From a virus, in IMG/VR virus record IMGVR_UViG_3300028802_000026, positions 1 through 45,432 of that record: a stretch of DNA of 45,432 nt; one strand, given 5' to 3'. How positions within the stretch are numbered: the first letter of the stretch is position 1; the number at the start of each line of letters is the position of its first letter. The position numbers and the translations under genes are program-made. The notes beneath the pieces were generated by a model. The model was not told the origin of the DNA. It saw only the letters and a program-made list of their open reading frames with translations, and searched no databases. Positions 17,010-24,116 of the stretch are shown piece by piece.

Positions 17010-17863
17010 TCGTCCGAGTCCCTTAGTTCGTTGTTATGGTACTTGGCTATCAGTTCACCGATAGCGTCAGCTACTATCTTCTTGGGCTTGAATCCCAGGT
17101 CTAGCAATCTATGAGAATTGATCCTGTATGACCTTGGGTCGTTGGATTCTCTTGGAACTATCTTGCAGGGAATCTTGTTCTGTACTTTCTTTGCAATATC
17201 CTCGATTGTTACATTCTCGAAACCTGCATTTAGGATCACATTATGATGTGGATTTTCAAGAAGCCATACATACAGGTCTGTCATGTCCTGTATATGGATA
17301 TTTGGTCTGTACTGATCCCCGCCATTGAATTTGATCTCCCCATATTCCAACGCTTGAATCACGAAGGAATTGACCATCACATCCAGTCTCATACGTGGAG
17401 ACCATCCACAGACCGTAGCGGGTCTGACAATCTGGATATTCATATCGTTTTTGTATGAGAGAAGGATTCTCTCTGCGAGCATCTTGCTCTTGTTGTATTC
17501 GCTCACCGGGATGAGTAGATCATCCTCTGTTACTTCAGAATTGTTGATCCCATAGACACTACCAGAGCTTGCATAGATAAACTGTTTTACCCCTTTCTTT
17601 GCTGCTCTTTGTGCCAATATCGCGGTTCCAAGAACATTGGTCTCCCAGGTGACCTTTGGGTCTAATTCTCCAGTGGCGTCATTGGGTATTCCTGCGAGGT
17701 GAATGATCGTATCAACACCGACTAGAGGCGCTTCCCAGAAGTTCATCTTGTAATCAGCCTCACCCCCAAACCAGCACAAGTCTACGGTCTTTACATCGTA
17801 GTCCTTTAATTTTGGCAGCAAGACAGAGCCTACGTACCCGGCAGAGCCGGTCAAGAGGAGCAT
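16973..17863 (-). CDS. NAD-dependent sugar epimerase/dehydratase (SDR)
   Basis: A 296-residue extended short-chain dehydrogenase. The Rossmann motif GSAGYVG (6-12), a YASSGS strand, and catalytic Y123-x3-K127 (YNKSK) are present. Members act on nucleotide-bound sugars such as ADP-, GDP- or UDP-hexoses and heptoses; HldD, the last enzyme of the ADP-heptose pathway, belongs to this superfamily. It is directly downstream of the nucleotidyltransferase, which suggests that it acts on the activated sugar. GAAAGGATCAA precedes the ATG, which overlaps the previous frame. Confidence 0.8.
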   Translation of the reverse strand: MLLLTGSAGYVGSVLLPKLKDYDVKTVDLCWFGGEADYKMNFWEAPLVGVDTIIHLAGIPNDATGELDPKVTWETNVLGTAILAQRAAKKGVKQFIYASSGSVYGINNSEVTEDDLLIPVSEYNKSKMLAERILLSYKNDMNIQIVRPATVCGWSPRMRLDVMVNSFVIQALEYGEIKFNGGDQYRPNIHIQDMTDLYVWLLENPHHNVILNAGFENVTIEDIAKKVQNKIPCKIVPRESNDPRSYRINSHRLLDLGFKPKKIVADAIGELIAKYHNNELRDSDECYRLKTMKLFH

Positions 17864-18243
17864 TTGATCCTTTCTATGATTCCGGTTGTGGTTTGGGGAT
17901 TGGGGTTGGTGAATCTGATCTCAATACCGTTTCGCTTGCAGTATTCAATCTCCGAGTCCAGAAGACCCTTTTTACGATAGTCAGAACCTTTGACGAAGAC
18001 ATCGGGTTGCCACTCTCTAAGGGCGTCCAATGAATCAAGGCAAAGTCTCGCATCTGAAATACACCTCAGAGCTTTTACAAGCTCCAGTCTTTCAAGTTCA
18101 GGGACTATGGGTCTTCCTTTCTTATTCACGTTCACATCTTTGGTGACTCCGACTACCAGATCGCCAAACTTTGAGGCTTGTTCAAGGTATCTCAAATGAC
18201 CAACATGAAACAGGTCGAATACGCCATTAGCTAGGACAATCAT
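17851..18243 (-). CDS. Sugar-phosphate nucleotidyltransferase, HldE domain II type
   Basis: A 130-residue cytidylyltransferase-fold protein. It begins with GVFDLFHVGHLRYL (HxGH motif, residues 13-16), followed by DLVVGVTKDVNV and, later, QPDVFVKGSDYRKKG. This matches the C-terminal half of HldE (RfaE), which attaches AMP to heptose 1-phosphate, and is distinct from glycerol-phosphate cytidylyltransferases in detail only, so CTP or ATP use is open. Here it is a free-standing protein; the kinase half is encoded 400 bases upstream. It starts by ATGA overlap with the SIS gene. Confidence 0.82.
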   Translation of the reverse strand: MIVLANGVFDLFHVGHLRYLEQASKFGDLVVGVTKDVNVNKKGRPIVPELERLELVKALRCISDARLCLDSLDALREWQPDVFVKGSDYRKKGLLDSEIEYCKRNGIEIRFTNPNPQTTTGIIERIKCSS

Positions 18244-18644
18244 TTGAGGTTCATCATCACTTTATGACCGAGTTCTATCTGCCACTCTTCTGCCTTTTGC
18301 ATGTTCAGATTCTGAGGTTTTCCAAACTCCCTCCAGACCTTCATACCCCTGGCTTCTGCCATCAAGATAGCCTTCAGGATATTCTGAGACTTCCCACTCC
18401 CTGAAAGGGCGATCAGGAGGTCATCTCTCTCACCGACTACTCCTATCCATCTGGCGAAGGCTTTCTCATACCCATAGTCATTTGAGAACGCAGTTAAGGT
18501 AGACGGGTCAATGCAATAAGCCCTTACACCAACCGATAGGAGGTCGTTACAGATGTGCATTGCATTAGCATAACTTCCTCCATTTCCGATGATATAGACA
18601 TGGGGAGCTAGTTTTATCAGTTCAGTGAGTTCTGATGAATTCAA
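18240..18644 (-). CDS. SIS-domain sugar-phosphate isomerase, GmhA-like, short
   Basis: A 134-residue protein with the sugar isomerase (SIS) fold: GNGGSYANA (residues about 20-28), TAFSNDYGYEKAFARW and SGSGKS (81-86). These match GmhA, which converts sedoheptulose 7-phosphate to D-glycero-D-manno-heptose 7-phosphate. GmhA is about 190 residues; here the N-terminal helix and a stretch before the C-terminus are missing, while a GH pair near the end (WQIELGHKVM) may match the conserved C-terminal His. The start is TTG at 18644 with AAGGAG seven bases upstream. It overlaps the kinase gene. Confidence 0.75.
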   Translation of the reverse strand: MNSSELTELIKLAPHVYIIGNGGSYANAMHICNDLLSVGVRAYCIDPSTLTAFSNDYGYEKAFARWIGVVGERDDLLIALSGSGKSQNILKAILMAEARGMKVWREFGKPQNLNMQKAEEWQIELGHKVMMNLK

Positions 18645-19467
18645 TCAGTTTCTCCTTGGTGACTGACTCTCTGTGACCCACTATCCCGGTCTTTAAGGCC
18701 CCAGCGGCACAGCCTATAAACAGGAGGTCTTCCATCTTCCCTGTCTTGGCCATTGGGGCTGTAATAGAGAAGAACGCATCCCCGGCACCCATCGTGTCCC
18801 TGACTAAATCAGTGAAGGCGGATTGCCGGTAGAACTTTCCTTCGTGATACCCAACTGCACCCCTATGACCTAGAGTCACTACGAACTTCCAACATCTGTT
18901 GGTAGCGAGTTTTATGATGACGTTCTCTATAGGTCCGTCCCGGTCACAAGCTGCCAGTCTAGCTTCTGGCTCGTCGATAACGATATAGTCCGCACGTCTG
19001 TATTTGGTTATCAGGTTGAAACCCATGTTGGCTGAATTGGTCTGAGCGGCCACCGCGAGAAATGAAGACTCCCGGCAAAGCTCCGAGATTCTTTCTTCCG
19101 TAATGGCCCCATGACCAAAATCTGCTACGACTACAACGTCATAACCTTTCGGAGAGACATAGTTCTGGGTAAAACCATCGGTATAGTGAACCTCGAATAG
19201 CTTCCTCATATAGTCTTTGTCAACCATCCTGACCTTACGAGTGGTATGACCATGACCTGAAACTATGACTTCCTTGCAGAAGGTTTTTAGATGATTCGCA
19301 GCGGCGTCTACTCCACCATTGAATAGTTCCTGAGACTCGTATTTAACAGGGATCAGGTTCTCTTTAGCTGACTTACCTAATGGAGTGACATAGTGATACT
19401 CGTCAATGATCGTATCGCCGACAAAAAGTACCTTATAGTCCTTGATAGACTCGATCAGATCAATCAT
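18622..19467 (-). CDS. PfkB-family sugar kinase, HldE domain I type
   Basis: A 281-residue ribokinase-fold kinase. Present are GDTIIDEYHYV at the start, a VVVVADFGHGAIT strand, the DEPEARLA helix and DTMGAGDAFF (residues about 224-233), whose Asp is the catalytic base. HldE domain I phosphorylates D-glycero-D-manno-heptose 7-phosphate at C1. Together with the isomerase and nucleotidyltransferase it makes a heptose-activation set; the phosphatase GmhB is not seen and could come from the host. The ATG at 19467 is preferred to the TTG at 19476 and overlaps the previous gene by eight bases. Confidence 0.8.
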   Translation of the reverse strand: MIDLIESIKDYKVLFVGDTIIDEYHYVTPLGKSAKENLIPVKYESQELFNGGVDAAANHLKTFCKEVIVSGHGHTTRKVRMVDKDYMRKLFEVHYTDGFTQNYVSPKGYDVVVVADFGHGAITEERISELCRESSFLAVAAQTNSANMGFNLITKYRRADYIVIDEPEARLAACDRDGPIENVIIKLATNRCWKFVVTLGHRGAVGYHEGKFYRQSAFTDLVRDTMGAGDAFFSITAPMAKTGKMEDLLFIGCAAGALKTGIVGHRESVTKEKLIEFIRTH

Positions 19468-19834
19468 TGGCTGCAATCATCATCACCAGCATCATGTCGT
19501 CTTCATCCTCCGCTCTAAGTTTCTCTCTCATGAGAAGACCTATCTCTCTGTCTACTTCAGCCGAGGTCATCTCCTGTATTGGCTTTAGGTCTATCTGAAC
19601 ATCAAACTGAGGTTTTATGACCTCTTCATAGACCTCTCGTTGAATCTGTTGAGATTCGACTACTCTCTGTTCTAACTTCTTATTTACAAGACCTGTTGGC
19701 TTGTAGATGGTCCGTCTTTTCTTCTTTGGGTCTATACCTCCGGTGCCGGTCTTAACGTCAACAACGACTACACCAGAATCTCCGGTGTTGAAGATCGTGT
19801 TATTGAAGATCGAAGCGTTGAAAATGCCGCTCAC
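19460..19834 (-). CDS. Hypothetical virion-region protein
   Basis: About 124 residues. It begins with a beta-like GIFNASIFNNTIFNTG repeat of a type found in phage virion proteins, then an SGVVVVDVKTGTGG strand, a basic linker and a charged helical C-terminus. The GTG at 19834, overlapping the upstream stop as GTGA and preceded by GGGGAT, is the likely start; a TTG at 19852 is possible. The role is unknown. Confidence 0.6.
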   Translation of the reverse strand: MSGIFNASIFNNTIFNTGDSGVVVVDVKTGTGGIDPKKKRRTIYKPTGLVNKKLEQRVVESQQIQREVYEEVIKPQFDVQIDLKPIQEMTSAEVDREIGLLMREKLRAEDEDDMMLVMMIAAND

Positions 19835-20067
19835 GCAATCCCCAACCACCAAGGACGTTTCATCATGTAGAACTTATGCGCCCAAAGTTCATTCCTTAGA
19901 TACCACTCTGGGCCTTGGTTTCTAAGAATCCATCGTCTTTGCTCTTGCGCCCATGTATATTTTTGAGGAGCAGGTATTTCAATTTCAGAAGGTTCAAAGA
20001 ATGAAAACCGAGGTATAACCGGGGTAATTCCAGGAATTCCAGTGCCTTCATAATAGATAACAGCCAT
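19831..20067 (-). CDS. Small aromatic-rich hypothetical protein
   Basis: A 78-residue protein rich in Trp, Tyr, Pro and Arg (QKYTWAQEQRRWILRNQGPEW). It starts five bases before the end of the fusion gene upstream and overlaps the following gene. No family is recognised. It is co-transcribed with the fibre and glycan genes. Confidence 0.6.
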   Translation of the reverse strand: MAVIYYEGTGIPGITPVIPRFSFFEPSEIEIPAPQKYTWAQEQRRWILRNQGPEWYLRNELWAHKFYMMKRPWWLGIA

Positions 20068-20071
20068 CTAC

Positions 20072-21361
20072 CTACCCCAGAGGACCTTTTGCCCTTGGTT
20101 CGAGGACACAGTGAAGGTCTTCACCGCCTTGAAGAATTGTCCCGATCTTGAAGAACTGATTGAGTTTTTGAGTCCAGAAGGATTTATCGGTAGACTTTAT
20201 GACAGCAAAAACGCACTTCCTTGAACACCTAACGAGGTCTCCAAGGACGTTATCCAACATCTCCCTCTCTACACATTCAAGGACGTTCAGACAGACCACT
20301 AAATCTGCCGGTCGTGGTACGGAGTCTTTTCCAGGTATAGCAGGGTCGTATTCCCAGATCGGAAAGGGGAGTTTTTGAGCAAGAGTCCCCTTTCCACACC
20401 CATAGTCCATGATGTTTCTAGTCTGTAGAGCGTCTGAGAGTTTGACGATTACGTCTTTATGCTTTCGACCACCCAAACCATAGGTGGGGTCAAGGTGAAG
20501 TCGTTTCATCTCCTTTACGTGGTTTTCAGTGAAAGTCACCGGAGTCTTGAAGGCTATTGCTGCTGACTTTTTTGCCTTGAATTCCTTCTTATCCTGGGCC
20601 ATGTGTTGCAACAGCCCATCACCGTATAGGTTGAACGAGACATCCGGGAGTTGCTTGATCTCGTGGAAGAACTGATGTGCATAGGTCAGCATTACAGGCT
20701 CTACATAGAAAACTTTACCTGCGTAGGGGACTTCGTAGAGTTTCTTGTGGGTGTTTAGATGGACTCCGGCATGGTGTTCATCTCCTTTGGGAAAGGAACA
20801 ATCCATACCAAAGATATGCTGGTTGGTAAATCCCAAAGCCCTAGCAACTACCATGAGTCTCAGACCTACGTTATTCCCTCCGGTGAGAATCCACTCTCCA
20901 GGAGGATAAGATAGAGGGAGTTCTTTCTCATCTTCGTTGTTGAAGATATGCCACAGCTTTACCTTGTAGCCTTCAAGGAGTTCCCACATAGACGGATGAC
21001 AGCAGGAGGCCATCAGGTATTCAGTATCTTTGTTCGGCGTACCCAGCATCTTGACCTTGTGTTCCCTGGGGTCGAGGTCTACATGGTAAGTCGGTGTAAT
21101 TTCCCTCTCCAGAAGGAACTGGTGAGCACCTGAACAAGTCATTATCTTCTTGAATTTACGAATATCCTCCCAGTTCTTCTTCAGGGAAGGTCCATAACAT
21201 ACAAGGGCTATGGGTTCGGAGGTTAGAGTCTCTGAAGGTACGAGTCTTTCCGAGATTTTAGATAGAGCGATCCGCATCTGGTCTTCGCGGATTTCACTGG
21301 AAACACAGTACCGGGTCTCGACCTTCTGATCGAGGGCGAGTCTTTTTAGCCCGTTCGCCAT
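20072..21361 (-). CDS. DUF115/Maf-like glycosyltransferase fused to a methyltransferase
   Basis: A 429-residue two-domain protein. Residues about 50-260 look like DUF115 (MptE/Maf-like): CYGPSLKKNWEDIRKF, HQFLLEREITPTYHVDLDP and the LTGGNNVGLRLMVVARALGF helix. Maf proteins in this superfamily attach nonulosonic sugars to Ser/Thr of flagellin. Residues about 310-420 hold a methyltransferase, with MDYGCGKGTLAQKL and ADLVVCLNVLECVE. The ATG overlaps the serine-rich fibre stop by 16 bases, so translation is coupled to the fibre. The context suggests that it glycosylates or finishes the fibre. The fibre role is inference. Confidence 0.72.
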   Translation of the reverse strand: MANGLKRLALDQKVETRYCVSSEIREDQMRIALSKISERLVPSETLTSEPIALVCYGPSLKKNWEDIRKFKKIMTCSGAHQFLLEREITPTYHVDLDPREHKVKMLGTPNKDTEYLMASCCHPSMWELLEGYKVKLWHIFNNEDEKELPLSYPPGEWILTGGNNVGLRLMVVARALGFTNQHIFGMDCSFPKGDEHHAGVHLNTHKKLYEVPYAGKVFYVEPVMLTYAHQFFHEIKQLPDVSFNLYGDGLLQHMAQDKKEFKAKKSAAIAFKTPVTFTENHVKEMKRLHLDPTYGLGGRKHKDVIVKLSDALQTRNIMDYGCGKGTLAQKLPFPIWEYDPAIPGKDSVPRPADLVVCLNVLECVEREMLDNVLGDLVRCSRKCVFAVIKSTDKSFWTQKLNQFFKIGTILQGGEDLHCVLEPRAKGPLG

Positions 21362-23145
21362 ATCGCCCCGGCTGTACCCTCTTTGATGACGATTTGATTC
21401 GCAGCCCCAGAGACTTCAGGGAAGGCTTGTAAAGCTAAAGTCCCGGAAGTCGAGACCTTACAAACCCCATAGACTGTTGCAAAGAATTGCTCGGTAGAGG
21501 TCTGACAGCTAATAGCTTGAACTCTGTCCCCTGAAGTCGTGATCGACCCTGAGAAAATACCTGCGGTTCCATCTACTCCTGAAGTAATTTCAGCCGTAGC
21601 GGCGAAATTGGTCATTCCTGGGAAAGTCACTGTCAAACCCAGACCCGAGGCGGGGGCTGCTGAGGTATAGATGACGTAGTACCTGAAAGCGTAGGTATTC
21701 CCTGCACCTACTGAAAATCCCATTGCTGACACACTGGCCGGGGTGGAGACTGAGATCAGTTGAGACCCCTTTAGAACGGCTTTATTTGCCATCAGGGATG
21801 TCATCTGGGCTGAGAGGGCTGAGACCTGAACTGAGAGTGCCGACTCAAGAGCACTCAACGAGGAGTGCTGTACAGACAGTGTAGAAAACGCCGCTGACAG
21901 GGAAGAATGTTGAACAGAGAGCGTCGAGAATGCTGCGCTAAGACTTGAATGCTGAACTGACAACGCAGAAAGCAGAGCAAGATTGGAACTAACGACCGCG
22001 CTCAGGGCATTAACAGACAAAGCCCTTACCGAAAGTTCATTTGAGAATGCCACACTCAAAGCTGAGACTTGAGCAGACAGACTTGAATGCTGAACGGAAA
22101 GAGCTGAGACCTGAGCAAGATTGGTGCTGACTATGGCACTCAGGTTATTGATCGATAACGCTCTGGCTGAGAGTTCATTGGATAGTCCAGCCCTGACGAC
22201 AGAGACTTCAACGCTCAGAGTAGAAACATTGGCCTGAACTACAGAAACTGCTACCGATAACGCACTGAAGTCTGCCTGAAGACTGACAAACTCGGCTGAA
22301 GTCGGATGGACCTCTCCCCCTCCACCTCCTGAAATACCTGCCATGAACACAGAATTATTGGAGACTCTTGCATCCAGAACAGAAAAACTCACACTCAGGC
22401 TGGAGACATTCGCCCTAACGGTAGATACTTCAACACTTAAAGAAGAAAGATTCGCTGCGACTACCGAAACTGCCGCACTTACGTCCGAAGTCCTGACACT
22501 GACTGCTGAGACTTGTGCACTCAGCGTCGAGTGAAGCGCAGATAAGGCACTTTCAAGCGCAGAAAGGCTTGAGAGTTGAGCTAGGTTGGTACTTACAATC
22601 GCTGACAGATTGTTGACAGATAAGGCTCTGGCAGAAATCTCGTTCGAGAGTCCTGCTTGAACGACTGAGACAGCCACAGACAAGACGCTAAGATTCGCCC
22701 TTACGGTGGAGACTTCTACAGAGAGGGTAGAGACATTAGCCCTAACAGCACTGGTTTCAACGCTCAAAGCGGAGACATTGGCTTGTACGACCGAAACGGC
22801 TACCGAAAGAGCCGAAACGACAGCGGCGTTCGATGAGACCGTCGCACTCAGGTTTGAGTGTTGGACAGAAAGGGCGGAAAGTCCTACGGACAAAGCACTT
22901 ACGTCTGCTTGAAGACTTATAAATTCAGCGCTTGTAGGATGAGCCTCACCACCTCCGGTCAGGACGGAGATTTGCTGACTCAGAGAGTCTATATGCGCTT
23001 CTACAACTGATATAGAAGCCGAAAGCCCTCCTACCGAAACCGCACCAGATACAAAATGGTCATCATTCCATTCAGCAGCATTGACCGACTTTGTTGGGTC
23101 GTCAGGAGCTTGAACAGAAGTCTTATGCTTGATCTGGATAGTCAT
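21346..23145 (-). CDS. Serine-rich coiled-coil tail fibre
   Basis: A 599-residue fibre protein. Residues about 5-35 carry the HKTSVQAPDD...VNAAEWNDDH motif of phage fibre N-termini. Residues about 40-470 are a serine-rich repeat with a 14-residue (two-heptad) period, for example VSALSVAVSVVQAN, VSALSVETSAVRAN and VSTLSVEVSTVRAN, with hydrophobic residues at coiled-coil spacing. Larger units recur: a GGGEAHPTSAEF block is duplicated and a LSNE(I/L)SARALS block occurs three times. Residues about 480-599 form a beta-rich C-terminal domain. It probably trimerises into a long shaft for host binding. Many exposed Ser side chains could be O-glycosylated. Confidence 0.8.
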   Translation of the reverse strand: MTIQIKHKTSVQAPDDPTKSVNAAEWNDDHFVSGAVSVGGLSASISVVEAHIDSLSQQISVLTGGGEAHPTSAEFISLQADVSALSVGLSALSVQHSNLSATVSSNAAVVSALSVAVSVVQANVSALSVETSAVRANVSTLSVEVSTVRANLSVLSVAVSVVQAGLSNEISARALSVNNLSAIVSTNLAQLSSLSALESALSALHSTLSAQVSAVSVRTSDVSAAVSVVAANLSSLSVEVSTVRANVSSLSVSFSVLDARVSNNSVFMAGISGGGGGEVHPTSAEFVSLQADFSALSVAVSVVQANVSTLSVEVSVVRAGLSNELSARALSINNLSAIVSTNLAQVSALSVQHSSLSAQVSALSVAFSNELSVRALSVNALSAVVSSNLALLSALSVQHSSLSAAFSTLSVQHSSLSAAFSTLSVQHSSLSALESALSVQVSALSAQMTSLMANKAVLKGSQLISVSTPASVSAMGFSVGAGNTYAFRYYVIYTSAAPASGLGLTVTFPGMTNFAATAEITSGVDGTAGIFSGSITTSGDRVQAISCQTSTEQFFATVYGVCKVSTSGTLALQAFPEVSGAANQIVIKEGTAGAIWRTG

Positions 23146-23146
23146 A

Positions 23147-23812
23147 TCAGATCAGTATCGCTGGGTCGATCAGAGAGGGTATTGGGATAGCCACTCCATC
23201 GGTGACTACATAGTGGTCTATCGTCCAGACCGTTCCATCGGTCGAATTGGCGTCGAAGCCTATTCCCGGATTCCCAGAGTTGAGAGCCGCTCCTGTGATG
23301 CTCCCGATACTCCCAACAGATACGGTATTTTTCTTCGCTGCGACCGCAATGGTCGGGTCTGACCCCGTGACCGCATATTCCCAAACATCCCCATCTGACT
23401 GAGGGTCTGTATTTCCATAATCTCCGAAGACCGTGAAAGACCCTTGGGCACCGTTCCATGATGCGATGATCGTCGTGTGGGAGGAGAAGACAAGATCGGC
23501 TTCTATGGTCGTTACATTGTTCCCGCCGGATTGCGTCATCCGAAGATGCGCTTCGTTCTCCGCGTCTATATCCGTCCCGGTAAGACGGTTCGTTATCGTG
23601 ATAGTCTGATCCGGTCCCCACGAAGACCCACCACCGGCCGTATCGGTGAGCATGGCGATTGCATCGTTCGTGCTCGAAGAACCGGGACCACCGGCCCTGT
23701 TGCTGGCAACTGTTACAGGATGGGTCCATGTTCCTGATACGTTGTTGACCCATTTACCACCGTCTGAGAGAGGATTCTCGTTGACGGTGAATGTGTAGTC
23801 ATACGTGGACAT
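23147..23812 (-). CDS. Beta-rich virion protein, lectin/LamG-like
   Basis: A 221-residue protein almost without Cys and Lys, starting MSTYDYTFTVNENPLSDGGKW, with alternating strands and Gly/Asn turns (AHLRMTQSGGN, TIIASWNGAQGSFTVFGDYG), as in concanavalin- or LamG-like jellyroll domains of phage tail proteins. It lies one base before the fibre start. It may be a carbohydrate-binding or receptor-binding accessory to the fibre. Not confirmed at family level. Confidence 0.6.
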   Translation of the reverse strand: MSTYDYTFTVNENPLSDGGKWVNNVSGTWTHPVTVASNRAGGPGSSSTNDAIAMLTDTAGGGSSWGPDQTITITNRLTGTDIDAENEAHLRMTQSGGNNVTTIEADLVFSSHTTIIASWNGAQGSFTVFGDYGNTDPQSDGDVWEYAVTGSDPTIAVAAKKNTVSVGSIGSITGAALNSGNPGIGFDANSTDGTVWTIDHYVVTDGVAIPIPSLIDPAILI

Positions 23813-24116
23813 TGCGCTTTACCCAGACCCCATCAACGCGCTGGTGAACAGTCCCATCATCGAGTGCCATAAGGGAGCCTTCCTTATGGATGAACTCCAG
23901 GTCGATGGGACACCAATAAGAACCTCTATCCCCGCTCTGATAACCGGCAGCGCGATAGATCGGTAGCCATGCTGCCTTGTTTTTCCGAGGTGGCATATCC
24001 CCATGAAACAAGAAATGACGCCCATCAAAGTGATGAGGCTTGCCTATATGCTTATGTATCTTCGCAAGCACTTCTGCGTGCTTCTCTATAGGTAGTTGTT
24101 TATGAAAGCGGATCAT
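23799..24116 (-). CDS. Hypothetical protein next to the portal gene
   Basis: A 105-residue, His- and Lys-rich protein (HKQLPIEKHAEVLAKIHKHIGKPHHFDGRH). It starts by TGATG overlap with the portal stop. No zinc or catalytic motif is clear. It may be a head-assembly or DNA-packaging accessory by position. Confidence 0.6.
   Translation of the reverse strand: MIRFHKQLPIEKHAEVLAKIHKHIGKPHHFDGRHFLFHGDMPPRKNKAAWLPIYRAAGYQSGDRGSYWCPIDLEFIHKEGSLMALDDGTVHQRVDGVWVKRNVHV

Noticed and set aside
23142-23753. A 203-codon open frame on the minus strand, in another frame of the beta-rich virion gene
   Set aside because: It is rich in Arg, Cys and His with no motif, and lies wholly over a better gene (23147-23812) with a natural start and coupling.
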